Origin: Acidimicrobiaceae bacterium
Lineage (GTDB): Bacteria > Actinomycetota > Acidimicrobiia > Acidimicrobiales > RAAP-2
Length of the DNA: 8,247 bases
Assembly (NCBI GenBank): GCA_003133075.1
Contig: PKZN01000132.1
Coordinates: 7,153-15,399 of the forward strand
Reading direction: 5' to 3'
This document shows positions 1 through 6,236 of the stretch, one piece after another. The notes beneath the pieces were generated by a model. That model was given only the letters and a program-made list of their open reading frames with translations, had not been told where the DNA came from and made no database searches. The first letter of the stretch is position 1. Every line of letters starts with the position of its first letter. Both the position numbers and the translations under genes were made by a program.

Positions 1-459
1 TCGGTCTATCCGACGTTTCGTGCTGGAGAGTTCGACGGTCACCACCGAGACGATCGTTGAAGTGGTTGAGAGCAACGGCCTCGCGAGCGCGAAGCAGAGT
101 ACGAAGAACCAGTAGGAGGGACTGAGCGAGGCGAACGCGGTGATCACGAGACCAAGGAGCAACGTGCGGCGCAGTACCGTCGTTCGACCCCAGCGGTCGG
201 CCAGTGACGCGAGGGGCAGGGCGCCCAACGAGGCGAGACGCAAGACGGCGAGGCCGATCCCGAGCACCGAGCCCGACAGTCCCACCACACTCTGGAGCGA
301 GTGCGTCGAGGTGTGGTGCCCGAAGTGTCGAGCCACGTCCGCGAGCGACGCCACGGCACCGAACTGCGCGAACCCGGCGACCAGCGCGACGAGAAAGAGT
401 GCGACGGTGACGGCGTGCCAGCTGCGCGGGTCGGCCCCCTCGAGCGACGCCTCAGCCAA
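1..459 (-). CDS. MFS transporter, N-terminal part (runs off the left edge)
   Basis: Reading the minus strand from 459 gives 153 residues with no stop up to the window edge. The protein starts with a short polar leader (about residues 1-14). A hydrophobic helix follows at about 16-36, then a second at about 58-82. Next is the classic MFS loop motif A, seen as LADRWGRTTVLRR near residues 86-98, and then two more hydrophobic stretches at about 100-112 and 117-142. This is the first third of a 12- or 14-helix major facilitator in the inner membrane; the substrate cannot be told. The only plausible start is TTG at 457-459. Its codon lies inside the last codons of the upstream reductase gene, giving an 8-nt overlap, and no ATG or GTG lies in frame just before it. 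The overlap suggests translational coupling and co-expression with the reductase, so an efflux role for a related small molecule is possible (inference). Confidence 0.82.
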   Translation of the reverse strand, partial: MAEASLEGADPRSWHAVTVALFLVALVAGFAQFGAVASLADVARHFGHHTSTHSLQSVVGLSGSVLGIGLAVLRLASLGALPLASLADRWGRTTVLRRTLLLGLVITAFASLSPSYWFFVLCFALARPLLSTTSTIVSVVTVELSSTKRRIDR

Positions 460-1474
460 GGAGCACGCTCTCGTCGACCGACACCAGGGTCTTGCCGTGG
501 TTCTCCCCGCTAAAGAGGAGGTTCAAGGCGTCGGGCGCGTGTTCGAGACCGGCGACGACGTGTTCTTGGTGATGAAGCTGGCCCGTGGCGACCATGACCG
601 CCAGTGCGGCGCGCGCCTCGTCGTAGCGCGGGGTGTAGTCGAACACCAAGAAACCTTCCATCCGTGCGCGACGGGTAATGAGCGACGCGGTGTTCTCGAG
701 GCCGTAGCGCTCGGTGGCGCTGTACTGGGAGATCGCGCCGCAGAGCACGATGCGCGCGCGCATCGCGAGGTTCGCCAAGACGTCGTCGAGTATCGCGCCA
801 CCAACGTTGTCGAAGTAGAGGTCCACGCCGTCGGGACAGGCCGCGCGCAGTCGCCGCCGCAGGTGTTCTTCGCGGTAGTCGAGGCACTCGTCGAATCCGA
901 AACGCTCGACGACCTCGAGACACTTCTGGGCACCGCCCGCGATACCGACAACCTTCTTCGCCCCGCGGGCCTTGGCGACCTGACCGGCGACCGAGCCGGT
1001 GGCGCCCGCCGCGCCCGACACGACCACCACGTCGCCCTCTTTGAGTTGCCCGACGTCCAAGACGCCGAAGTACGCGGTGATACCCGTCACCCCGAGCACG
1101 TTCATCACCGTGGCGAGGTCGAGTCCGAGTCCTTTGGGCAAGACCGCGAACCGGTTCGCGTCGCTCGCGATGGCCCACTCCTGCCAGCCGGTCATCCCGA
1201 ACACGACGTCACCGACTTCGAGGCGTGGGGTCTTCGACTCGACGACGACGCCGGTGCCCCCGCTACGGATCACCTCGCCCAGTTGAATCGCGGGCATGTA
1301 GCCGGGTGCGTCGTCCATCCAGGTCCTGATCGTCGGGTCGATGCTGAGCAGCCCGACCTTGATCAGCGCCTCGCCCTCAGCGGGCACCGGCCGTGGCGTC
1401 ACGACGAGTGTCGTGGTCGATGCGTCAACGAGGCCTCTCGGTCGCTCGGCCAGCACGATCTGTCGATTCTCCAT
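452..1474 (-). CDS. NADPH-dependent zinc-free oxidoreductase, CurA / prostaglandin-reductase type (MDR superfamily)
   Basis: The 340-residue product matches the usual length of the medium-chain reductases that reduce the C=C bond of enones with NADPH (curcumin reductase CurA, leukotriene B4 dehydrogenase, YncB-like). The N-terminal GroES-like part includes SIDPTIRTWM (about 44-53) and the GEVIRSGGTGVV stretch (66-77). The Rossmann part carries the dinucleotide loop SGAAGATGSVAGQ (153-165), the family-typical YFDNVGG (220-226) and a GKTLV motif near the C terminus. No zinc-ligand pattern is visible, as expected for this branch. The reading frame is open for 11 more codons upstream, but ATG 1472-1474 is preceded by a near-ideal AAGGAG at 7 nt spacing, so this start is preferred. 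The natural substrate is unknown. It lies 65 nt after the dehydrogenase gene and overlaps the transporter gene by 8 nt. Confidence 0.9.
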   Translation of the reverse strand: MENRQIVLAERPRGLVDASTTTLVVTPRPVPAEGEALIKVGLLSIDPTIRTWMDDAPGYMPAIQLGEVIRSGGTGVVVESKTPRLEVGDVVFGMTGWQEWAIASDANRFAVLPKGLGLDLATVMNVLGVTGITAYFGVLDVGQLKEGDVVVVSGAAGATGSVAGQVAKARGAKKVVGIAGGAQKCLEVVERFGFDECLDYREEHLRRRLRAACPDGVDLYFDNVGGAILDDVLANLAMRARIVLCGAISQYSATERYGLENTASLITRRARMEGFLVFDYTPRYDEARAALAVMVATGQLHHQEHVVAGLEHAPDALNLLFSGENHGKTLVSVDESVLLG

Positions 1475-1521
1475 CGGGTCTCCTTCGTTATCGTTCCTCG
1501 CCATCATCTCATCGCCGCCGA

Positions 1522-1538
1522 CGTCACGGCGCGTGACG
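1522..1538 (-). other. 7-bp perfect hairpin between dehydrogenase and reductase genes
   Basis: CGTCACG and CGTGACG flank a 3-nt GCG loop, starting 1 nt after the stop codon of the minus-strand dehydrogenase gene. There is no T tract after it, so it is not a canonical rho-independent terminator. It could stabilise the 3' end, slow transcription, or be chance in GC-rich DNA. Confidence 0.3.
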
Positions 1539-1539
1539 C

Positions 1540-2616
1540 TCAGCGACGACGACGCAGCCGGATGATGACCTCGTCGACGACTTCACTCGTCGAGGCGTCC
1601 CCGCCGAGGTCGAAGGTACGCACGCCCTGCGCGGCGGCGCCCAACGTCGCCTCGCGTAGGGCGACCGCGGCGTCCGCGCACCCGTCGTCCCCGCGGTAGC
1701 CGGCGTGCTCGAGCACCGCGGCGCAGGCGAGCAACATCGCCATCGGGTTCGCTACGTTCTTGCCCTCTAAGGACGGCGCGGTGCCGTGGGGCGCCTCGGC
1801 CATGGCGACGGTGGTCTCGAGGTTCTCATCGAGCGCCAACAGCACCGACTCCGCTCCGGCGATCGAGCCGAACATCGCGAGCACCAGGTCGCTCAAACAG
1901 TCCCCGTCGCGATTGAGCGCGGGGATCACCACGGGCGAGTCCCATCCCTCGGTCATGAGTCCGGCGTAGGCGGCGTCGATCAGCATGGGCCGGTAGTTGA
2001 CCGCCGGGTGACGAGTGGCGGCGGCGTCCATCTCCTCTTTCAACATCCCTTCGTAGATGGCGGACACCGTCCACTTCGGTCCCCCGTAGACGAGACCGCC
2101 GAGGGACGCGGCGGCGCGAAAGGAGAACTCGGCGACCGAGCGACACGTCGATCGGTCGATACGCTCAGTGCGCCAGGCGGACTCTTCGTAGGTGCCCGGC
2201 GACCCGTCACGACCTTCGGCGGCGCCGTAGGCGTCGCCCACGGCCATGCGCACCACCACGACCGGATAGCTGAGCGCCACGATGGGGGTCACCCCGGGGA
2301 TCCGCCGACCCGTGCGAACGATCACCGTGCCGCCGATGCCCTCACGCAAGACGCGGTTGGGTGAGCCCACGGAGCCGATCTCGGTGGGCGTGACCGTCGC
2401 CGCCTTGAGGCCGAGTCCCGTTTCTTTCATCGCCGCGGCCGCTTCGTGCACGACGCCGTTGTTGGTCGCCTGACGCGTGGCCAGTGAAAGATCAAAACGT
2501 ACGAAGTCGAGTTCGAAGCCGATCACCGAGGGTTCGAGGACGCGCAGCGACTGCTCGAGGAGTTCTTGACCCGTTTGGTCCCCTTCACAGACCACGATGG
2601 TGGGCCGAGTAGACAT
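1540..2616 (-). CDS. Isocitrate/isopropylmalate dehydrogenase family protein, most like isocitrate dehydrogenase
   Basis: This 358-residue protein belongs to the metal-dependent beta-decarboxylating dehydrogenases. The substrate loop SPNRVLR (85-91) fits the isocitrate-type S-x-N-x-x-L-R pattern. Further candidate active-site residues are R101 and R123, Y130 in GDAYGAAEG, and K181 in GGPKWT. The acids D214 (MLID), D239 and D243 (DGDCLSD) match the three metal-binding aspartates. EAPHGTAPSLEGKN (274-287) is the coenzyme-site loop. The first half resembles the eukaryotic-like NADP isocitrate dehydrogenases (SPN...GGTV), while the HGTAP loop is the form seen in the bacterial isocitrate/isopropylmalate group. 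Substrate and NAD versus NADP use are therefore open; homoisocitrate or tartrate-type substrates cannot be excluded. The ATG start has AGGAG at 8 nt spacing. It is 78 nt downstream of the transglutaminase gene, with an AT-richer patch in that gap. Confidence 0.85.
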   Translation of the reverse strand: MSTRPTIVVCEGDQTGQELLEQSLRVLEPSVIGFELDFVRFDLSLATRQATNNGVVHEAAAAMKETGLGLKAATVTPTEIGSVGSPNRVLREGIGGTVIVRTGRRIPGVTPIVALSYPVVVVRMAVGDAYGAAEGRDGSPGTYEESAWRTERIDRSTCRSVAEFSFRAAASLGGLVYGGPKWTVSAIYEGMLKEEMDAAATRHPAVNYRPMLIDAAYAGLMTEGWDSPVVIPALNRDGDCLSDLVLAMFGSIAGAESVLLALDENLETTVAMAEAPHGTAPSLEGKNVANPMAMLLACAAVLEHAGYRGDDGCADAAVALREATLGAAAQGVRTFDLGGDASTSEVVDEVIIRLRRRR

Positions 2617-2694
2617 GGCGAACTCCTAAGGATCGAAACGAGGCGTAGCGGTTACTTTAATGTTGCCGACTCGACCGGAGTGGCGCGGACGTGC

Positions 2695-3555
2695 TCAGCC
2701 GACGCGGGTGATCTCGACGACCACGCCGAGCGCGCTCGAGCGGTCGCCGTGGTAGATGCCCTTTAAGGGAGGCACGTCACCGTATTCGCGACCCTTCGCG
2801 ACCACCACGTGATGCAGGCCCACCGTGCCCCCATTGGTCGGATCGATGCCGAACCAGTCGCCACAGAAGTACTCGACCCAGGCGTGGCTCTCCCCGACGA
2901 CCTTCTCGCCGACGCGGTCCTCATCCTTGGCGTAGAGGTAACCCGACACGTAGCGTGCGGGCACCCCCACGCAGCGCAACAGTGCGATCGTCACGTGACT
3001 CAGGTCCTGGCAGACGCCCGCGCCCTGTTCCCAGACCTCTTGGGCGGTCGAAGAGACCTGGGTCGCGCCACGCACGTAGGCGACGCGCTCACGGACCCAG
3101 GCCATGACCGCCTCGACGACGGCGTGGACCTGCTCTTGTCCCGAGACGAGAGCGCGGAGCTCTTCGAGGACGCCAATGGACATGGTGGTGCGCGGCGTGG
3201 GAGCGAGGTACTCCGCGAGTAGGTCGAGCGTGGCGCCCGAACGCAGCGAACTGAGCGGGACGTTGTCGCCCCCGTGTACTTCGCCCATGGTCTCGACCGT
3301 GGCTTCGGCGACGACCTGGAGTCGGTGGTGGGACTGTTGAAGGTCGAAGGTGGTCACGATGGTCCCGAAGTAGTCGCGGTACGTCGACTGAACGGCGAAG
3401 GGGTGCACGCTCAACGACGACTCCAGTACCCGCTGACGAGGTGAGGTCACCGGGGTCATACGGGCCTCGTTGTACGAAGAGTCGGCGACGCCGTCGTAAC
3501 TGAAACCGGTGACGTGGCGAATCTTGAAGAGCATGCTCGGCTCGACGAGGGTCAC
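2695..3555 (-). CDS. Transglutaminase-like protein (bacterial transglutaminase N-domain plus papain-like catalytic domain)
   Basis: This 286-residue protein has the two-part layout of the COG1305-type bacterial proteins. An N-terminal beta domain holds YNEARMTP (28-35) and YRDYFGTIVTTFDL (59-72). The catalytic domain has the triad C182 in GAGVCQDLSH, H224 in GESHAWVEYF and D238 in GIDPTNG, all intact. The conserved tail VAKGREYGDVPPLKG (252-266) is present. Such proteins are thiol peptidases or amide-forming/cleaving enzymes; the substrate is unknown. No signal peptide is visible, so a cytoplasmic site is likely. The GTG start at 3553-3555 overlaps the alpha-E stop (GTGA) and has a GAGG about 8 nt upstream. 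The in-frame ATG at 3532-3534 gives MLFKIRHVTGF, where homology to relatives would be expected to begin, so it is a real alternative. It is the last gene of the ATP-grasp/alpha-E/transglutaminase triad. Confidence 0.9.
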   Translation of the reverse strand: MTLVEPSMLFKIRHVTGFSYDGVADSSYNEARMTPVTSPRQRVLESSLSVHPFAVQSTYRDYFGTIVTTFDLQQSHHRLQVVAEATVETMGEVHGGDNVPLSSLRSGATLDLLAEYLAPTPRTTMSIGVLEELRALVSGQEQVHAVVEAVMAWVRERVAYVRGATQVSSTAQEVWEQGAGVCQDLSHVTIALLRCVGVPARYVSGYLYAKDEDRVGEKVVGESHAWVEYFCGDWFGIDPTNGGTVGLHHVVVAKGREYGDVPPLKGIYHGDRSSALGVVVEITRVG

Positions 3556-4493
3556 GTGCCGACCTCACTCGCCCAGCTCGTCGCGACGCTCTGGCGAAAG
3601 TAGTTCGACGTCACCTGGTTATTCGCCGTCGCGCTGGTCGTCTCGAGCAACGTCAAGATCTCCGACAGGTTCGACAGCAGCGCCTGGGGGTCCATGTACT
3701 CCAAGCGTGACTGGGTCGTGCGAATAGTACGGCGGGCCTGATCGACCACGTCGAGGTGCGTGCTCGCACGCGTGAGTTCATCGAGACACTGATCGGCCAC
3801 GATCAACGAGTGGTACGCCGAACGGGGAAAGACCCGGTCCAGCAGCAAAAACGAGGCGATCGCCTCGGGGTCCGACCGGCGCACCGACGAACGAAGGTAG
3901 GACTCCATCGCCCCGGCGGCGCGCAGCAGCGTGAGCCAGTCGGGCGAGTGCTCCGCCGCGAAGAGCCGACCCTGGAGGAGACGGGCGGTCATGTCGATGC
4001 GTTCGAGGCTCCGTCCGAGCACGAGGTAGGCCCAGGTCTCGTCGTGGCTGATGGTCGCGTCGGTCAACCCGGCGAAGAGCGCGGAACGGTCACGGATGAA
4101 GCGCAGGTAACTCGCGGGACCCACGCGCGACGCCTCTTCTCGCTGGGCGCCGAGGTCGTTGCGCGTCGAGTTGAGGCAGACCCACATCTCGGACGAGATG
4201 ACCTCTCGGGCGCGCCGGGCGTTGTCGTGGGCGGCGAGGACTGCCCCGGTGATGGCACTGGGGTTCTCGGACTCGTAGACGAGTTCTTCCAACACCGTCT
4301 GAACGTTCACCGCCTCCTCGCCCGCGGGCTTCATGCCCAAAATGGCGAAGAGCGAACGGCACGTGACTTGTGAGTCGCCGAAGGGGTCCTCCGCGATCCG
4401 GTGAATGTAGGCGTCGACGATGCGCGAGGTGTCGTCGGCGCGCTCGACGTACCGTCCGGTCCAGTAGATCAACTCGGCGAGCCGAGCGAGCAT
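3552..4493 (-). CDS. Alpha-E domain protein (DUF403 family)
   Basis: The protein is all-helical with few glycines and no membrane segment. It opens with MLARLAELIYWTGRYVERAD, the N-terminal signature of the alpha-E family (usual openings resemble ML-R-A--LYW--RY-ERA). Its 313 residues match the normal family length. Other family-like stretches are AREVISSEMWVCLN near 98-111 and LGRSLERIDMTARLL near 163-177. Biochemical function is not established; in many bacteria the gene sits with a circularly permuted ATP-grasp and a transglutaminase, exactly as here, and it is thought to work with them. I use ATG 4491-4493 because homology starts there. An in-frame GTG at 4503-4505 overlaps the upstream stop as GTGA and would add four residues (MNRG), but neither start has a strong ribosome binding site. 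The 3' end overlaps the transglutaminase GTG. Confidence 0.9.
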   Translation of the reverse strand: MLARLAELIYWTGRYVERADDTSRIVDAYIHRIAEDPFGDSQVTCRSLFAILGMKPAGEEAVNVQTVLEELVYESENPSAITGAVLAAHDNARRAREVISSEMWVCLNSTRNDLGAQREEASRVGPASYLRFIRDRSALFAGLTDATISHDETWAYLVLGRSLERIDMTARLLQGRLFAAEHSPDWLTLLRAAGAMESYLRSSVRRSDPEAIASFLLLDRVFPRSAYHSLIVADQCLDELTRASTHLDVVDQARRTIRTTQSRLEYMDPQALLSNLSEILTLLETTSATANNQVTSNYFRQSVATSWASEVGT

Positions 4494-4501
4494 GCCCCGA
4501 T

Positions 4502-6076
4502 TCACTGATCGAAGCCCGACTGGGGCTCGGGACCGTGTTGACGCTCCGGTCGACGAGCGCGGGCCAACACGTCGGCCTCACTCAACGGCGCCGAGTCTTC
4601 GACTGGGCCGCGCGTCGGCGAGACGGCGTCGGCCAGCACCCACGTGTCCTTCGACCCCCCGCCCTGGCTCGAGTTCACGACGAGTGCCCCTTCGGGTAAG
4701 GCGACGCGCGTGAGTCCGCCCGGCAGTACCCAAACCTCCTTGCCGTCGTTCACGGCGAAGGGGCGCAGGTCGACGTGGCGCGGTACCAGTTGGTCATCGA
4801 CGAAGGTCGGCACCGTCGAGAGGGCGACGGTGCGCTGGGCGATGTAGCCGCGTGGGTCCTCCAACAACTCTTCTCGCACCGCCAGCAACGTCGCCTCGTC
4901 GCTCTGGGGGCCAATGATGATGCCCTTGCCACCCGAGCCGTCAACGGGTTTGACGACGTAGCGCTCTAAGTGTTCGAGCACCTCGTGGAGGACCTCGGGC
5001 TCATCGAGGCGATAGGACTCGACGTTGTCGATCAGCGGCTCCTCGTGGAGGAAGTACCGAATGAGATCAGGCACGTAGGTGTAGATCAGTTTGTCGTCCG
5101 CCACGCCGTTACCGATGGCGTTGGCGATCGTGACGGTCTTCGCACGCGCGGCGTTCACCAGTCCCGCGACCCCCACCACCGAGTCCGGTCGAAAGTGCAG
5201 CGGATCGAGCCACTCGTCATCCACACGGCGATAGATCACGTGTACGGGTCGCTCGCCTCGCGTGGTCCTCATCAACACGCAGTTGCCCACGACCTTGAGG
5301 TCGCTACCTTCTACGAGTTCGATGCCCATGAGCCGAGCGAGCAAGACGTGTTCGAAGTAGGCCGCGTTGTGCACCCCCGGCGTCAGCACCACCACGGTCG
5401 GGTCACGCACTCCCTCGGGCGCCGAGAGCCGCAGCGCGCGCAAGAGGCGCGCCGGGTATTCGTCCACCGGGTGTACGCGGTAGTGCGTGAAGAGCGAACC
5501 GAAACTTTGGGTCATCGCGCGACGGTTCTCGATGACGTAGGAGATCCCCGAAGGGATTCGCACGTTGTCTTCCAGCACGCGCAAATTGCCCAACTCGTCA
5601 CGGATGATGTCGATGCCCGAGACGGTGATACGCGGTCCAAATCGAGGAACGATGCCGACTGATTCACGGCGAAAGTGTGAACTCGAGGTGACGATCCGGC
5701 GAGGGATCACCCCGTCGTTAAGACACTCGCCCGCTCCGTAGACGTCGTCCAAGAACGCTTCGAGCGCCAAGACGCGCTGGCGGATACCGGCCGAGAGCAC
5801 GCCCCATTCGGTCGCGGCGATGATGCGCGGGATGAGGTCCAAGGGAAAAGGACGTTCCTCGCCGCCCAAAGCGAAGGTGACCCCGCGTTCGGCGAAGGTT
5901 CGACCGAGCTGATCGAAGCGGGTACGGATGTCGACCGTTTTCAGGTTCGAGAGTACGTCGACGATCTCTTTATAGAGCGGTCGCGGTACGCCCGGGGCGG
6001 AGTAGACCTCGTCCCACGCCAGGGCAGCATCAACGTCGACGAAAGTTGAATTGATGTTCTTTCCTATCACGCTCAT
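4502..6076 (-). CDS. Circularly permuted ATP-grasp type 2 protein (DUF404/DUF407, COG2308-like)
   Basis: This 524-residue protein shows the family motifs in the permuted order. AWDEVYSAPGVPRP is at 20-33, FPLDLIPRII at 77-86, and the catalytic-core region LRVLEDNVRIPSGISYVIENR at 165-185. LTPGVHNAAYFEH follows at 231-243, IYRRVDDEWLDPLHF at 281-295 and IANAIGNGVADDK at 317-329. The glycine-rich ATP loop YVVKPVDGSGGKGI is at 373-386, HVDLRPFAV at 434-442, and NSSQGGGSKDTWVL at 468-481. These enzymes are predicted to join a carboxylate to an amine using ATP, giving a peptide-like amide; the substrate is not known. The last 20 or so residues are polar and probably disordered. It is first in the triad operon: its TGA overlaps a GTG of the alpha-E gene. 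No clear ribosome binding site precedes ATG 6074-6076, which might mean a weak or leaderless start. Confidence 0.92.
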   Translation of the reverse strand: MSVIGKNINSTFVDVDAALAWDEVYSAPGVPRPLYKEIVDVLSNLKTVDIRTRFDQLGRTFAERGVTFALGGEERPFPLDLIPRIIAATEWGVLSAGIRQRVLALEAFLDDVYGAGECLNDGVIPRRIVTSSSHFRRESVGIVPRFGPRITVSGIDIIRDELGNLRVLEDNVRIPSGISYVIENRRAMTQSFGSLFTHYRVHPVDEYPARLLRALRLSAPEGVRDPTVVVLTPGVHNAAYFEHVLLARLMGIELVEGSDLKVVGNCVLMRTTRGERPVHVIYRRVDDEWLDPLHFRPDSVVGVAGLVNAARAKTVTIANAIGNGVADDKLIYTYVPDLIRYFLHEEPLIDNVESYRLDEPEVLHEVLEHLERYVVKPVDGSGGKGIIIGPQSDEATLLAVREELLEDPRGYIAQRTVALSTVPTFVDDQLVPRHVDLRPFAVNDGKEVWVLPGGLTRVALPEGALVVNSSQGGGSKDTWVLADAVSPTRGPVEDSAPLSEADVLARARRPERQHGPEPQSGFDQ

Positions 6077-6132
6077 GTTTCGTGCACGTTACCGACTTCA
6101 CCACTTCATCGCGCGTGTCGTGCGGCGGCGTC

Positions 6133-6169
6133 CACCGTCGCGTCAAACAACGGCTCGCACCGTCGCGTC
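6133..6169. repeat. 12-nt direct repeat, CACCGTCGCGTC, two copies
   Basis: Identical copies lie at 6133-6144 and 6158-6169, 25 nt apart start to start (about 2.4 helical turns). They lie 58 to 93 nt upstream of the ATP-grasp start codon, a normal place for an operator or activator site. The bases fit the local GC-rich composition, so chance is possible. Confidence 0.4.
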
Positions 6170-6222
6170 GGACGTTCGCACGATGGCGCGTCGCCCGATA
6201 ACTTCATAAGAAACGCGAACAC

Positions 6223-6228
6223 AAGGAG
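6223..6228 (+). promoter_or_regulatory. Ribosome binding site deciding the GTG start of the aldo/keto reductase
   Basis: AAGGAG lies 8 nt before GTG 6237-6239. It supports this GTG rather than the first in-frame ATG (6297-6299), which would remove the first 20 residues including most of the conserved opening strand. Confidence 0.75.
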
Positions 6229-6236
6229 CCCCCGTC

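Larger units (their letters stand above)
6077..6236. promoter_or_regulatory. Divergent intergenic spacer
   Basis: This 160-nt gap lies between the start of the minus-strand ATP-grasp operon and the plus-strand aldo/keto reductase, so it should hold promoters for both. The part nearest the reductase (6197-6212) is AT-richer and includes CATAAG and GATAAC, which resemble -10 boxes. I could not find a matching -35 at proper spacing on either strand, so I assign no promoter. A 12-nt direct repeat lies inside. If the right part of the window is a chimeric join, this spacer is still probably native to the left block. Confidence 0.5.

Noticed and set aside
140..1699. A 519-codon plus-strand open frame across the reductase and the end of the dehydrogenase genes
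   Set aside because: It is antisense to two clearly recognisable enzymes, has a low-complexity Arg/Ala/Asp/His-rich product with no domain, and is the expected stop-poor shadow of GC-rich coding DNA.
2617..2694. A promoter for the dehydrogenase gene in the AT-richer patch near 2650-2664
   Set aside because: There is a TAAAGT-like hexamer but no matching -35 box at proper spacing, so no site is claimed.
3756..4373. A 205-codon plus-strand open frame opposite the alpha-E gene
   Set aside because: The minus strand encodes a full-length alpha-E protein here; the plus frame has no ribosome binding site or family features.
4970..5662. A 230-codon plus-strand open frame opposite the ATP-grasp gene
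   Set aside because: The minus-strand ATP-grasp motifs are intact over the whole length; the plus-strand product is His/Val/Arg-rich with no recognisable domain.
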